A DNA stretch of 25,940 bases from contig CAKUTY010000006.1 of assembly GCA_934692455.1 (NCBI GenBank), positions 1 through 25,940 of the forward strand, read 5' to 3'. The DNA is from an uncultured Erysipelotrichaceae bacterium (GTDB lineage Bacteria; Bacillota_I; Bacilli_A; Erysipelotrichales; Erysipelotrichaceae). Position numbers and translations under genes: made by a program. The notes under the pieces were generated by a model, which saw only the letters and a list, made by a program, of their open reading frames with translations, ran no database searches and was not told the origin of the DNA. Shown here in pieces: positions 1 through 9,300 of the stretch; position 1 is the first letter of the stretch, and every line of letters begins with the position of its first letter.

Positions 1-402
1 GTATTACAATTACCAGTATCATTATTGTTTGGTAGATTGACTGATTTTGTGAATACTAGGGTCTTGGTGTTTGAGGCTAATAATTTAGTTAGTGGTTTCA
101 TAATGTTGGCTTTTGCGATTGTATTATCGGCGCTAGGAGTGACTTTGATGGTTTCCCAAAATTTAGTACCAAATGCACCTGATGGTGTCGTACAAGCTAT
201 AGCTAATAAATTAGGATGGACTTTTGGTAAGGCTAAGGTGGCCTTTGATTTAGTTTGTATTAGTATTTCTGTGGTTATAGCTATAGTGATGTCTGGTCAT
301 ATAATTGGAATCGGTATTGGAAGCTTGTTGTCGATGTTGCTGATTGGCAATTGTTGTAATGTGTTTAAGAAAGTTTTGGGTAAAGAATTGGCCTTGGTTT
401 AG
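1..402 (+). CDS. YitT/YczE-like integral membrane protein, C-terminal part
   Basis: The reading frame is open from base 1 to a TAG at 400-402, so the 5' end lies outside the window and the N-terminus is missing; an internal TTG at 25 is not a credible start. The visible 133 residues contain about three hydrophobic membrane segments. A loop with VPNAPDGVVQAIANKLG and a later GHIIGIGIGS segment match the general pattern of YitT/YczE-type (DUF6198-like) membrane proteins of Bacillota, whose transport or sensing role is not well defined. It does not belong to the ribosomal operon: a leader and probable promoter separate it from rplJ. Family placement is from pattern memory only; no substrate can be inferred. 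Confidence 0.6.
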   Translation, partial: VLQLPVSLLFGRLTDFVNTRVLVFEANNLVSGFIMLAFAIVLSALGVTLMVSQNLVPNAPDGVVQAIANKLGWTFGKAKVAFDLVCISISVVIAIVMSGHIIGIGIGSLLSMLLIGNCCNVFKKVLGKELALV

Positions 403-419
403 TTTTAGATAAAAAACTA

Positions 420-448
420 TTGCATATTACCAAGTTTTGTGGTATTTT
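420..448 (+). promoter_or_regulatory. Probable promoter of the rplJL-rpoBC operon
   Basis: TTGCAT at 420-425 and TATTTT at 443-448 are 17 bases apart, and TG at 440-441 one base before the -10 gives an extended -10 (TGnTATTTT). Transcription would start near 455, just at the 5' edge of the L10 leader. The -35 is a weak match (3 of 6). It overlaps a weak TACCA/TGGTA hairpin (428-444), which could instead be read as an end signal for the upstream gene. Confidence 0.4.
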
Positions 449-450
449 TA

Positions 451-558
451 TTAAGCATCAATATACCATAGACAGTAACGGCGAATTATGCTTAAAAATG
501 TTACCGAGGTAAAAGTTGTGAATATGAACTTTTTAACCTGTGTCTATGGATACAGGTT
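451..558 (+). promoter_or_regulatory. L10-type ribosomal protein leader (three-state attenuator)
   Basis: Three competing helices are visible. TTAAGCAT 451-458 pairs perfectly with ATGCTTAA 488-495, extended by AAT/ATT (460-462 with 485-487). CCATAGACA 466-474 pairs perfectly with TGTCTATGG 541-549 and closes a three-way junction with arms GTAAC/GTTAC (475-479, 500-504) and AGGTAAAAGTT 507-517 against AACTTTT plus ACCT (527-533, 536-539). The terminator hairpin 535-558 excludes the second helix. This matches the known logic of the Bacillus rplJL leader, where L10(L12)4 stabilises an anti-antiterminator; here 451-495 would be the anti-antiterminator and 466-549 the antiterminator. The pairings are seen in the sequence; the role is by family analogy. 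Confidence 0.82.
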
Positions 559-565
559 TTATTTT
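535..565 (+). terminator. Attenuator terminator hairpin in the rplJ leader
   Basis: A ten-base-pair stem (535-544 with 549-558, one G-U pair) with a TATG tetraloop is followed by the T-rich stretch TTATTTT. It lies 38 bases before the rplJ start and overlaps the 3' strand of the antiterminator helix (541-549), so the two cannot coexist. This gives a route for shutting off the whole rplJ-rpoC operon when L10 is in excess. Confidence 0.7.
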
Positions 566-596
566 GTATGAGTATATTGGGTTAGAAAGAGGGAAT

Positions 597-1157
597 ATGA
601 ATCAAGCAGTATTGAATGCGAAACAGGAAATGGTAAGTGAGATTTCTTCTAAGATTAAGGAATCACAATCTACTGTTGTCGTAGAGTACCGTGGTCTAAG
701 CGTAGCTGAAGTTACAGAATTAAGAAGAGCTTTAAGAGCTGAAGATGTTGACTTCAAAGTTTACAAGAACACAATGGCACAAAGAGCTGTAGATGAATTA
801 GGTTTCGCTGAATTAAAGGAATCTTTAAAGGGACCTAACGCAATGGCTTTCTCAAAGGATGCAACTGCACCTGCAAGAATTTTGTCAAAGTTCGCTAAGA
901 ACCACAAGGCATTAGTACTTAAGAGCGGTATCGTTGAAGGTAAAGAAGTTGATCTTGATACATTAAAAGAATTAGCTAACCTTCCAAATAGAGACGGTAT
1001 GTTATCTATGCTATTAAGTTGTTTACAATCTCCAGTTAGATCATTTGCATGTGTTGTTAAGGCAGTTGCAGATGCTAAGGAAGCAAATGGAGGCGAGGTT
1101 GCGGTAGCACCTGAAGCTACTGAGGAAGCAGCACCTGAAGCAGCTGCAGCAGAATAA
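597..1157 (+). CDS. rplJ: Large ribosomal subunit protein L10
   Basis: L10 anchors the L7/L12 dimers to 23S rRNA and forms the base of the ribosomal stalk that recruits translation factors. The protein (186 residues) has the family block with STVVVEYRGLSVAEVTELRR, VYKNTMAQRAV and GPNAMAFS, and the GMLSMLLSCLQSPVRSFA segment before the L12-binding C-terminal helix. It ends in an Ala/Glu-rich tail. The ATG at 597 is chosen because it follows an AGAGGGA ribosome binding site and gives the usual N-terminus; an in-frame GTG at 540 adds 19 residues but lies inside the attenuator hairpin. It is first in the operon and is followed 14 bases later by rplL. It is probably the autoregulator acting on the leader upstream. 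Confidence 0.96.
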   Translation: MNQAVLNAKQEMVSEISSKIKESQSTVVVEYRGLSVAEVTELRRALRAEDVDFKVYKNTMAQRAVDELGFAELKESLKGPNAMAFSKDATAPARILSKFAKNHKALVLKSGIVEGKEVDLDTLKELANLPNRDGMLSMLLSCLQSPVRSFACVVKAVADAKEANGGEVAVAPEATEEAAPEAAAAE

Positions 1158-1171
1158 GGAGAAATATTAAA

Positions 1172-1543
1172 ATGGCAAAAATCAATCATGAAGATATCTT
1201 AGCTTATCTTGAAGAAACTAGCATTCTTGAATTAAACGACCTAGTAAAGGCAATCGAAGAAAAGTTCGGTGTTACAGCAGCAGCACCAGTTGCAGTAGCA
1301 GCAGCACCTGCTGAAGCAGCTGATCAAGGTCCTACTTCTGTATCAGTTATCTTAAGCTCATTTGGTGAAGCTAAGACTGCTGTTATCAAGGTAGTTAAGG
1401 AAATCACTGGTCTAGGCTTAGTTGAAGCTAAGGGTCTAGTTGACAAGTGTCCAAGTCCTATCAAGGAAAACATTAGTGTAGAAGAAGCTGAAGAAATCAA
1501 GAAGAAGTTAGTTGACGCTGGCGCTTCTGTTGAAGTTAAGTAA
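1172..1543 (+). CDS. rplL: Large ribosomal subunit protein L7/L12
   Basis: This is the multicopy stalk protein that binds and activates EF-Tu, EF-G and other GTPases. The 123-residue protein has the N-terminal dimerisation helices that bind L10 (about 1-32), an Ala/Pro-rich flexible hinge (about 33-52) and the C-terminal factor-binding domain with AKTAVIKVVKEITGLGLVEA and the ending VDAGASVEVK. Length is normal for the family. The ribosome binding site AAGGAGA overlaps the end of rplJ. No second promoter or internal terminator is obvious between it and the genes downstream, so stoichiometry (four or more copies of L12 per L10) must come from translation rate. Confidence 0.97.
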   Translation: MAKINHEDILAYLEETSILELNDLVKAIEEKFGVTAAAPVAVAAAPAEAADQGPTSVSVILSSFGEAKTAVIKVVKEITGLGLVEAKGLVDKCPSPIKENISVEEAEEIKKKLVDAGASVEVK

Positions 1544-1547
1544 TTAA

Positions 1548-2138
1548 ATGTCTCATTATTATACGGATAATAGTCAATTGGCTAGTAATCCTAGATCATT
1601 TGACTATTATTTCGATAATGAGAAGTTCATATTTACTACTGATAATGGCGTTTTCTGCAAAGAAAACGTCGATTACGGTAGTTATTTATTAATTAAAAAC
1701 ACATTCAGACAAGCATTAGGTAATAAGCTTCTAGACCTTGGCTGTGGTTGGGGACCTGTTGGGATTATTATTAAAAGATTTAATCCTGATATTGAGGTAA
1801 CTGCTGTAGATGTTAACTCAAGGGCTGTGGAACTTACTAATCTAAATGCTGTTCAAAACAAAACACTGATTAAAGCTTGTTTATGTACAGACATATTAAC
1901 TTTGAACTTATTGTTTGATTCTATAATTTTAAACCCGCCCATACGAGCGGGTAAAGTTGTCATATATGATCTCTATGATAAAGCATATCATACTTTAAGG
2001 GAAAATGGGTCTTTATATATTGTCATTCAGAAGAAACAGGGCGCCAGCTCTAGTGTGAACAAGCTTAGTGAGTTATTTAAAACTGTCACTGTCTTGGATC
2101 GCGAAGGTGGATACTGGGTGATTCAAGCGATTAAATAA
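1548..2138 (+). CDS. Class I SAM methyltransferase, RsmC-like 16S rRNA (guanine-N2) methyltransferase
   Basis: The 196-residue protein has motif I LLDLGCGWGPVGI (61-73), an acidic residue after strand 2 (AVDVN, Asp88) for the SAM ribose, and the catalytic NPPIRAGK (129-136) typical of RsmC/YbxB-type N2-guanine methyltransferases, which modify G1207 of 16S rRNA in E. coli. It corresponds to B. subtilis ybxB, found at the same position between rplL and rpoB, and is only the single MTase domain. It starts 4 bases after rplL with no clear Shine-Dalgarno, so translation probably depends on coupling to rplL. A GC-rich hairpin (1933-1952) lies over the NPPIRAG codons but has no T-tract in the sense direction. 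Site specificity is by homology only. Confidence 0.85.
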   Translation: MSHYYTDNSQLASNPRSFDYYFDNEKFIFTTDNGVFCKENVDYGSYLLIKNTFRQALGNKLLDLGCGWGPVGIIIKRFNPDIEVTAVDVNSRAVELTNLNAVQNKTLIKACLCTDILTLNLLFDSIILNPPIRAGKVVIYDLYDKAYHTLRENGSLYIVIQKKQGASSSVNKLSELFKTVTVLDREGGYWVIQAIK

Positions 2139-2173
2139 TTCTACACTGTTTAATAGGAAAGGACGGCGTATTA

Positions 2174-5100
2174 ATGAAGCAATCTTATCATGTTGTTGAA
2201 TCGGGTAGACATTCCTCTCGCCGTGATTATTCAAAAGTAAGTGGTCAACTTGAACTTCCTTACTTAGTTGAAATTCAAACAGATTCTTTTAAGTGGTTCA
2301 CTGAAAAAGGAATCAAAGAAGTGTTTGATGAGATTTACCCAATTCAAAACTATAGCGGCAACATTCGTTTGAAGTTGCTTAGCTATGAATTCCGTAAGCC
2401 AAAGTATACTGTAGCCGAATGTAAATATCGTGAGACAAATTACTGTGCTCCACTTTGGGCTAATATGGAACTAGAAATCTATAATGAGGAGACTGGTGAA
2501 ATCATCAATAGGCCAGAAGAAGTTTTCTTAGGAGACTTCCCAATGATGACTGCAACCGGTACTTTTATCATTAACGGTGCTGAGAGAGTTATAGTTTCTC
2601 AGATTGTTAGATCTCCGGGTGCTTATTTTGACATCCAATCTGATGATAAGACTGGTAAAGAAACTATTGATGGCGAATTAATCCCATCAAGAGGAACTTG
2701 GTTAGAATTTCTAACTGATGAGAAGAAAACTGCGCTTGGCAAGGTCATGAATATGAGCGTTGACCGTAAGCGTAAGATCTTATCTACTATATTATTGAAA
2801 ACAATTGGCTTCTCTTTGAACCTTGAAAAGGGAGAAGACGCTTTTGACGTTAATAAGGTTAAGACTTTTATTAAGTCAATGGGCTTAGAGGTTTATGATG
2901 ATCTAATTAATCAAAATGATGATCGTGAATTCTTGAACATCTATGAAGCTATTTATACATCTTTCCTTGGTGCTTACGAGGAGATTACAAATACTCTTTA
3001 TGCAGATAAGACAAATACAACAGATGCAGCTCTAATTGAAATGCATCGTAACCAAAAACAAGATGAAGTACCTACAATCGAAGGTGCTGGTTCTTTGATG
3101 AATGCTAAGTTCTTTGATGCGAAGAAGTATGATTTAACTCCTGCTGGAAGATACAAGTTAGGAAGAAAATTAAATGTCATCGACAGAATTGAGAATCATG
3201 TGTTAGCTCAAGATTTATATAAGGCTGATGGTTCATTGTTGATGAAAAAGGGTACTTTAGTACACAAAGAAGAAAGAAACTTATTAAGAGAAGAATTAAC
3301 TAAGGGTAGCCATGTTGAGGCATTCCCATTCAGACATAGTTTCTCTCATCCAACTATTGTTGAAGTTGAAACTAAGAATAAGTTAGCTCTTGTTGGTAGA
3401 ATCTTAGCAAATGATCTTGAACTTAAGAATGAAGTTATCTATCAAGGTACTGCCTTAAGTGAAGAAGATGTTAAGAAGATTGCCAAGGAGTTTAAGGTTA
3501 TCAGCGTATATTCAGGTATTATTTCTAAACCAGTTGAATTGACTAGAGACAATATCGACGCTGTATTAGACTATGGTCAAAGATTCTTTATCTTAGCAAG
3601 AATTACTGATAAGGCAGGAGATGTCATGATTGATGATGAACCTGCTATGCCTTTATATATTCCAGATCATGACTCATATATTTTGATGTCTGATAAGGAA
3701 GCTATTATTAGAGAAAGAATTTCTAAGGGCGAAAAGATGACTGCATGGCTAGTTGGTAGTGCATGTCAAGTTGTTTATATCGAAAATCCAAATGATGCAA
3801 ATTCTAAGATTAAGTTAATTGGTGTTGATCCACTTAACGATAAGAAGTGCATTACTATCTCTGATATGATCGCTCTATATTCTTATATGTTATCAATGCT
3901 AGATGGAGTTGGTTCTACTGATGAAATCGATATGCTTGGTAATAGACGTATTAGAACTGTTGGTGAATTAATCCAAAATCAATTCAGAATTGGTTTGAGC
4001 AGAATGGAAAAGGCTGTTAAGGAAAAGATGTCTATCGCTGATGTTGAAACATCTACTCCAAAGAGCTTAACAAACAATCGTCCATTATCTGGTGCGATTA
4101 AGGAATTCTTCTCAAGTTCTCAATTGTCACAATTTATGGACCAACAAAACCCACTTGCTGAGCTTACAAATAAGCGTCGTATTTCAGCATTAGGTCCAGG
4201 TGGTCTAACAAGAGAAAGAGCAGGTTTTGAAGTACGTGACGTTCATAACTCTCACTACGGTAGAATCTGTCCTATCGAGACTCCAGAAGGTCAAAACATC
4301 GGTTTGATTTCTTATTTAACTTCTTATGCAAAGGTAAACGAATATGGCTTTATTCAAACTCCTTATCGTAAGGTTGATAAGAACGGACATGTTTCTGAAG
4401 ATTATATCTATTTGTCTGCAGATGACGAAAATGACTACATCATCGCACAGGCAAATGAGGTTGAAGATGGCAAGCTAAAGAATGAAATGGTTGTCGCTAG
4501 AAAAGCTGGTGAAACTATCATGGCTAAGGCTGAAGAAGTTGAGCTATGTGACGTATCTCCTAAGCAAATCGTTTCTATCGCTGCTGCTTGTATCCCATTC
4601 CTTGAAAACGATGACTGTACTCGTGCCCTAATGGGTGCTAACATGCAACGTCAGGCTGTTCCTTTGTTGAATCCTCATTCACCATATGTTGGTACAGGTA
4701 TTGAGGCTAAGATTGCAAGAGACTCTGGTACTGGTGTTGTTACAAATGATACAGGTGTCGTAACTTATGCTGACTCTAGAACTGTTGTTATTGCGGATAG
4801 TGATGGCAAGGAACATGAGTATCCTCTTGAGAAGTTTGCGAGATCTAATGCAGGTACATGCATCAACCAAAAGCCAATTGTTGCCAAGGGTGACTTGGTT
4901 AAGGCTGGTGAGTTAATTGCAGATGGTCCAAGTATGCAAGATGGTGAATTGGCTCTAGGTCAAAACGTAACTATCGCATTCATGACATGGCATGGTTATA
5001 ACTATGAAGATGCCATTATTATGTCTGAACGTATGGTTAAGGATGATGTTTATACTTCGATTCATATTGAGGAATATACAATCGAAAGAAGAAAGACTAA

Positions 5101-6292
5101 ATTAGGCGAAGAAGAAATCACAAGAGATATTCCAAATGTTCAAGAAGGTGCATGCCGTAATCTTGATAGCCGTGGTATCGTAATGGTTGGTGCTGAGGTT
5201 AAGGAAGGTGATATCCTTGTTGGTAAGGTTACTCCTAAGGGTCAATCTGATGCTTCTCCTGAAGAAAAGCTATTGTTAGCTATCTTCGGTGAAAAGTCTC
5301 ATGAAGTTCGTGATAACTCATTAAGAGTTCCTCATGGTGGTGCTGGTATTGTTCAATCAATCAGAGTATTCAACCGTAAGGATGGTCATGATGAATTAAA
5401 TCCAGGTGTTATCGAAGAAATTAGAGTTTATGTTGTTCAAAAACGTAAGATTTCTGAAGGTGATAAGATGGCTGGTAGACACGGTAACAAGGGTGTTATT
5501 TCTAAGATCCTTCCAATCGAAGATATGCCAATTATGCCAGATGGCACTCCTGTTGATATTATGTTAAATCCATTCGGTGTTCCTTCTCGTATGAACATCG
5601 GTCAGGTATTGGAAGTTCACTTGGGTATGGCTGCTAAGAAACTTGGTGTTAAGTTTGCTACTCCAGTATTCGATGGTATTTCTAATGAAGATTTAATGGA
5701 TATTATGAAAGAAGCTGAAGTTAATCCGGATGGTAAGTTAGTATTACGTGATGGTAAGACTGGTGAACCATATGATGAGAGAATTTCAGTTGGTGTCATG
5801 TATATGATTAAGTTGGCACACATGGTTGATGATAAGTTGCATGCTCGTGCTACAGGTCCTTATTCAATGGTTACACAACAGCCATTAGGTGGTAAGGCTC
5901 AAAATGGTGGTCAAAGATTCGGTGAAATGGAAGTTTGGGCACTAGAAGCATATGGCGCTGCTCATACACTTGAGGAAATCTTGACAATTAAGTCAGATGA
6001 TATCAATGGTAGAACAAGAGCACTTAACGCTATTAAGAAGAGCCAAACTATTCCAGAACCAGGACTTCCAGAATCATTCAACGTATTACGTAATGAACTT
6101 AAGGCATTGGCTGTCGATGTTAAGTTACTAGATGGTGAAGGCAATGAAGTTAATGTTTCAAGCTTTGCGGATGACGATGATGCACAAGATAAGAATAATC
6201 AAGTAGCAGAAGCTTCTGATTTAACAATTAAGACTGAAGCAGAACTAGAAGAAGAAGCCCCTGAAGCTGTTATGGGCTTGGATGAAGAATAG
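2174..6292 (+). CDS. rpoB: DNA-directed RNA polymerase subunit beta, with lineage insertion
   Basis: The catalytic beta subunit has the rifampicin-pocket block SSQLSQFMDQQNPLAELTN (648-666), the following KRRISALGPGGLTRERAG, the GYNYEDAIIMSE block and the conserved KISEGDKMAGRHGNKGV segment whose lysines contact nascent RNA. At 1372 residues it is about 180 longer than the B. subtilis protein. About 130 extra residues fall between the segment ending KKGTLVHKEERN and the segment KKCITISDMIALYSYMLS, roughly residues 385-528, in the beta lobe region. Residue 666 is Asn where E. coli has His526. The C-terminal 45 residues are acidic and low in complexity. The start at 2174 follows AGGAAAGGA. rpoC begins 8 bases after the stop with AGGAGG between them, so the two large subunits are co-translated. 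Confidence 0.98.
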   Translation: MKQSYHVVESGRHSSRRDYSKVSGQLELPYLVEIQTDSFKWFTEKGIKEVFDEIYPIQNYSGNIRLKLLSYEFRKPKYTVAECKYRETNYCAPLWANMELEIYNEETGEIINRPEEVFLGDFPMMTATGTFIINGAERVIVSQIVRSPGAYFDIQSDDKTGKETIDGELIPSRGTWLEFLTDEKKTALGKVMNMSVDRKRKILSTILLKTIGFSLNLEKGEDAFDVNKVKTFIKSMGLEVYDDLINQNDDREFLNIYEAIYTSFLGAYEEITNTLYADKTNTTDAALIEMHRNQKQDEVPTIEGAGSLMNAKFFDAKKYDLTPAGRYKLGRKLNVIDRIENHVLAQDLYKADGSLLMKKGTLVHKEERNLLREELTKGSHVEAFPFRHSFSHPTIVEVETKNKLALVGRILANDLELKNEVIYQGTALSEEDVKKIAKEFKVISVYSGIISKPVELTRDNIDAVLDYGQRFFILARITDKAGDVMIDDEPAMPLYIPDHDSYILMSDKEAIIRERISKGEKMTAWLVGSACQVVYIENPNDANSKIKLIGVDPLNDKKCITISDMIALYSYMLSMLDGVGSTDEIDMLGNRRIRTVGELIQNQFRIGLSRMEKAVKEKMSIADVETSTPKSLTNNRPLSGAIKEFFSSSQLSQFMDQQNPLAELTNKRRISALGPGGLTRERAGFEVRDVHNSHYGRICPIETPEGQNIGLISYLTSYAKVNEYGFIQTPYRKVDKNGHVSEDYIYLSADDENDYIIAQANEVEDGKLKNEMVVARKAGETIMAKAEEVELCDVSPKQIVSIAAACIPFLENDDCTRALMGANMQRQAVPLLNPHSPYVGTGIEAKIARDSGTGVVTNDTGVVTYADSRTVVIADSDGKEHEYPLEKFARSNAGTCINQKPIVAKGDLVKAGELIADGPSMQDGELALGQNVTIAFMTWHGYNYEDAIIMSERMVKDDVYTSIHIEEYTIERRKTKLGEEEITRDIPNVQEGACRNLDSRGIVMVGAEVKEGDILVGKVTPKGQSDASPEEKLLLAIFGEKSHEVRDNSLRVPHGGAGIVQSIRVFNRKDGHDELNPGVIEEIRVYVVQKRKISEGDKMAGRHGNKGVISKILPIEDMPIMPDGTPVDIMLNPFGVPSRMNIGQVLEVHLGMAAKKLGVKFATPVFDGISNEDLMDIMKEAEVNPDGKLVLRDGKTGEPYDERISVGVMYMIKLAHMVDDKLHARATGPYSMVTQQPLGGKAQNGGQRFGEMEVWALEAYGAAHTLEEILTIKSDDINGRTRALNAIKKSQTIPEPGLPESFNVLRNELKALAVDVKLLDGEGNEVNVSSFADDDDAQDKNNQVAEASDLTIKTEAELEEEAPEAVMGLDEE

Positions 6293-6300
6293 GAGGATCT

Positions 6301-9300
6301 ATGGCAAATAACAAATTTGAAGCAATTAAAGTTGGATTAGCTTCTCCTGAAAGAATTCGTGAGTGGTCATATGGTGAGGTAACAAAGCCCGAGACTATTA
6401 ACTATCGTTCTCAAAAACCTGAGAAAGATGGTTTATTCTGCGAAAGAATTTTCGGTCCAACAAAGGACTGGGAATGTGCTTGTGGTAAGTACAAGAAAGT
6501 AAGATACAAGGGTATCACTTGTGATAGATGTGGTGTTGAAATTACTAAGTCTTCTGTTAGAAGAGAAAGATTTGGTCATATTTCTTTAGCTGCTCCAGTT
6601 GTTCATATTTGGTACCTTAAGGGTATCCCATCTAGAATGGGTCTTGTACTAAATGTATCTCCTAAGATTCTTGAAGAGATCGTATATTTCGTAACTTGGA
6701 TTGTTACAGATCCAGGTAGTACCGATCTTCAATATAAGCAGCCATTAAGTGAAATGGAAGTTAGAAACTACCAAGCACTATATGGTGAGAAAGCTTTCAA
6801 GGCAGCTACTGGTGCAGAAGCTATTAAGACACTTCTTGAACAAGTAGATGTTGTTAAGGAACAAAAGGAGATTAAGAAGGAGCTTGAAAAGGCTCAAGGT
6901 GATAAGCGTAAGAAGCTTATTAAGAGACTTGAAACTGTTAACGCATTTGTTAATAGTGATAATAAGCCTGAGTGGATGGTACTTACAGAACTTCCTGTAA
7001 TACCACCAGATTTAAGACCGATGTTACAACTTGATGGTGGTCGTTTTGCGACAAGTGATTTAAATGACTTGTATCGTAGAGTTATCACTCGTAACAATCG
7101 TTTAAGAAAGCTACTAGAAATTGGTACACCTTCAATTATCGTTCAAAACGAAAAGCGTATGTTGCAGGAAGCTGTCGATGCGCTAATCGATAACGGTAGA
7201 AGAGGTAATCCAGTTAAGGGTAGTGCTAATCGTCCTCTTAAGTCATTGTCACATAGCTTAAAGGGTAAGCAAGGTCGTTTCAGACAGAACTTATTAGGTA
7301 AGCGTGTTGACTTCTCTGGTAGATCAGTTATTGCGGTTGGTCCAAATCTAAAGATGTACCAATGTGGTATTCCTCGTGAGATGGCTATCAACTTATATAG
7401 ACCGTTTGTAGAGAGTGAACTTGTTTTACAAAAGATTGCACAATCTTTAAAGCAAGCTGAAAAGATGGTTGATAAGCAAGATCCTCAAATTTGGGATGTT
7501 GTTGAAGAAATCATGGATAATCATCCAGTATTCTTAAACAGAGCTCCTACACTTCATAGACTTGGTATCCAAGCTTTCAAACCTAAATTAGTAGAAGGTC
7601 GTGCAATCAGACTTCATCCATTAGTATGTACTGCGTTCAACGCTGACTTCGATGGTGACCAGATGGCTGTGCACTTGCCTTTAAGTGAGAAGGCTAGAGC
7701 TGAGGCTGAGATTTTGATGCTAGCAAGCAACAATATCTTGGGTCCTAAGGATGGTAAGCCTATCGTTACCCCTTCTCAGGATATGGTTCTTGGTAACTTC
7801 TATCTAAATATGGAAGAAACTAAGGAAGAGTTCTATCACAAGGCTGAAGTATTAAAGACTTTAGGTGATGAAGAGGCTGCAGAAATGTGGACTCGCTTCG
7901 GTGATAATGAAGGTCACGTTTATAAGGACTTTAATGAAGCATTGATGGCTTATCAAAATAAGCAAGTTCATCTTCATACAAGAGTTGCGATTGCAGCAGG
8001 TTCTTTAGGCAAGACTTGTTTCACTGAAGAAGAAAACAATATGTATCTAATTACTACAATTGGTAAGTTGATTTTCAACAATGCCTTCCCTAGTGATTTC
8101 CCATATATTAATATGGTTACTACAGATACATTAAAGAGAACTCCTCATGATCAATTTGTTCCTTATGGTACTGATATTTGTGCTCATATTGCTGGATTAA
8201 AGGTTAGCCCTGAATTCACTAAGAAGGCACTTGGTAATGTAATTGCCGAAGTATTCGCTAAGTATCGTACAAATGGTTCAAGTACAATTCTTGATAATAT
8301 CAAGGACTTAGGTTTTGAGTACTCAACTGTTGCGGGTATGACGGTATCTCTAGCAGATATTAACGTTGCACCTAATAAACAAGTATATGTTGATGAAGCT
8401 AAGAAGAAGGCTGATGTCCTACAAAACTTGTTGGATAGAGGTCAATTAACTCCACCAGAATGGGAAAAGCATTTCTCTCAATTGTGGTCTGATACAAAGG
8501 ACAAGATTGGTGATGAAGTTATGAATAGCTTGGAGAGAAAATCTCCAATTAACATGATGGCTGTTTCTGGTGCCAGAGGTAATAAGTCACACTTTACACA
8601 GTTAGCAGGTATGAGAGGTCTTATGGGTAGACCTACCCAATCTAAATCTAAGAAGGAATATCAACCTTCAATCATTGAGGTTCCTATTTATTCTTGTTTC
8701 CGTGAGGGTATGAGTGTATCAGAATTCTTTATTTCAACACACGGTGTTCGTAAGGGTTTAACAGATACTGCCTTAAAGACTGCTGAATCTGGTTATTTGA
8801 CAAGACGTCTTGTTGATGTTTCTCAAGATGTTATTATCATGGAAGATGATTGTCATACTGATATGGGTTACTATGTTGAGGCAATCATTGATAGAAAAGA
8901 CAATAGTGTCATCGAATCATTCGCTGATCGTATTATTGGTCGTTTCTCTAAGGAAGTAGTTACTCATCCAGAAACTGGTGAAGTAATCATTGGTGAAGAT
9001 GAATTCATTGATGAAGATAAGGCTAGAGAAATTGTTGCGGCTGGTATTAAGGGAATGTATATTAGAAATACATTCACTTGTAGATCTAAAGATGGTATTT
9101 GTCGTAAATGTTATGGACGTAACATGGCTACTGGTAAGCTAGTTGAAAACGGTGAGGCTGTAGGTATTATGGCTGCCCAATCAATTGGTGAACCTGGTAC
9201 TCAGCTAACAATGCGTACTTTCCATACAGGTGGTGTTGCCGCTGCTGGTGATAGTGATATCACTCAAGGTCTTCCACGTGTTGAAGAACTATTTGAAGCT

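Noticed and set aside
428..444. TACCA/TGGTA hairpin followed by TTTTTATT as terminator of the YitT-like gene
   Set aside because: The stem is only five pairs, AT-rich, and overlaps a plausible extended -10 promoter; the evidence is too weak for a separate call.
540..596. In-frame GTG extension adding 19 residues to L10
   Set aside because: It lies in the attenuator hairpin, lacks a ribosome binding site and is not part of the L10 family N-terminus.
761..1189. Open minus-strand frame of 142 codons opposite rplJ
   Set aside because: It is the complement of a conserved gene with Ala/Glu-rich codons, has no ribosome binding site and no family resemblance.
1933..1952. GC-rich hairpin ACCCGC/GCGGGT in the methyltransferase gene as an internal terminator before rpoB
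   Set aside because: It has no T-tract in the sense direction and coincides with the conserved NPPIRAG codons, so codon choice explains it well enough.
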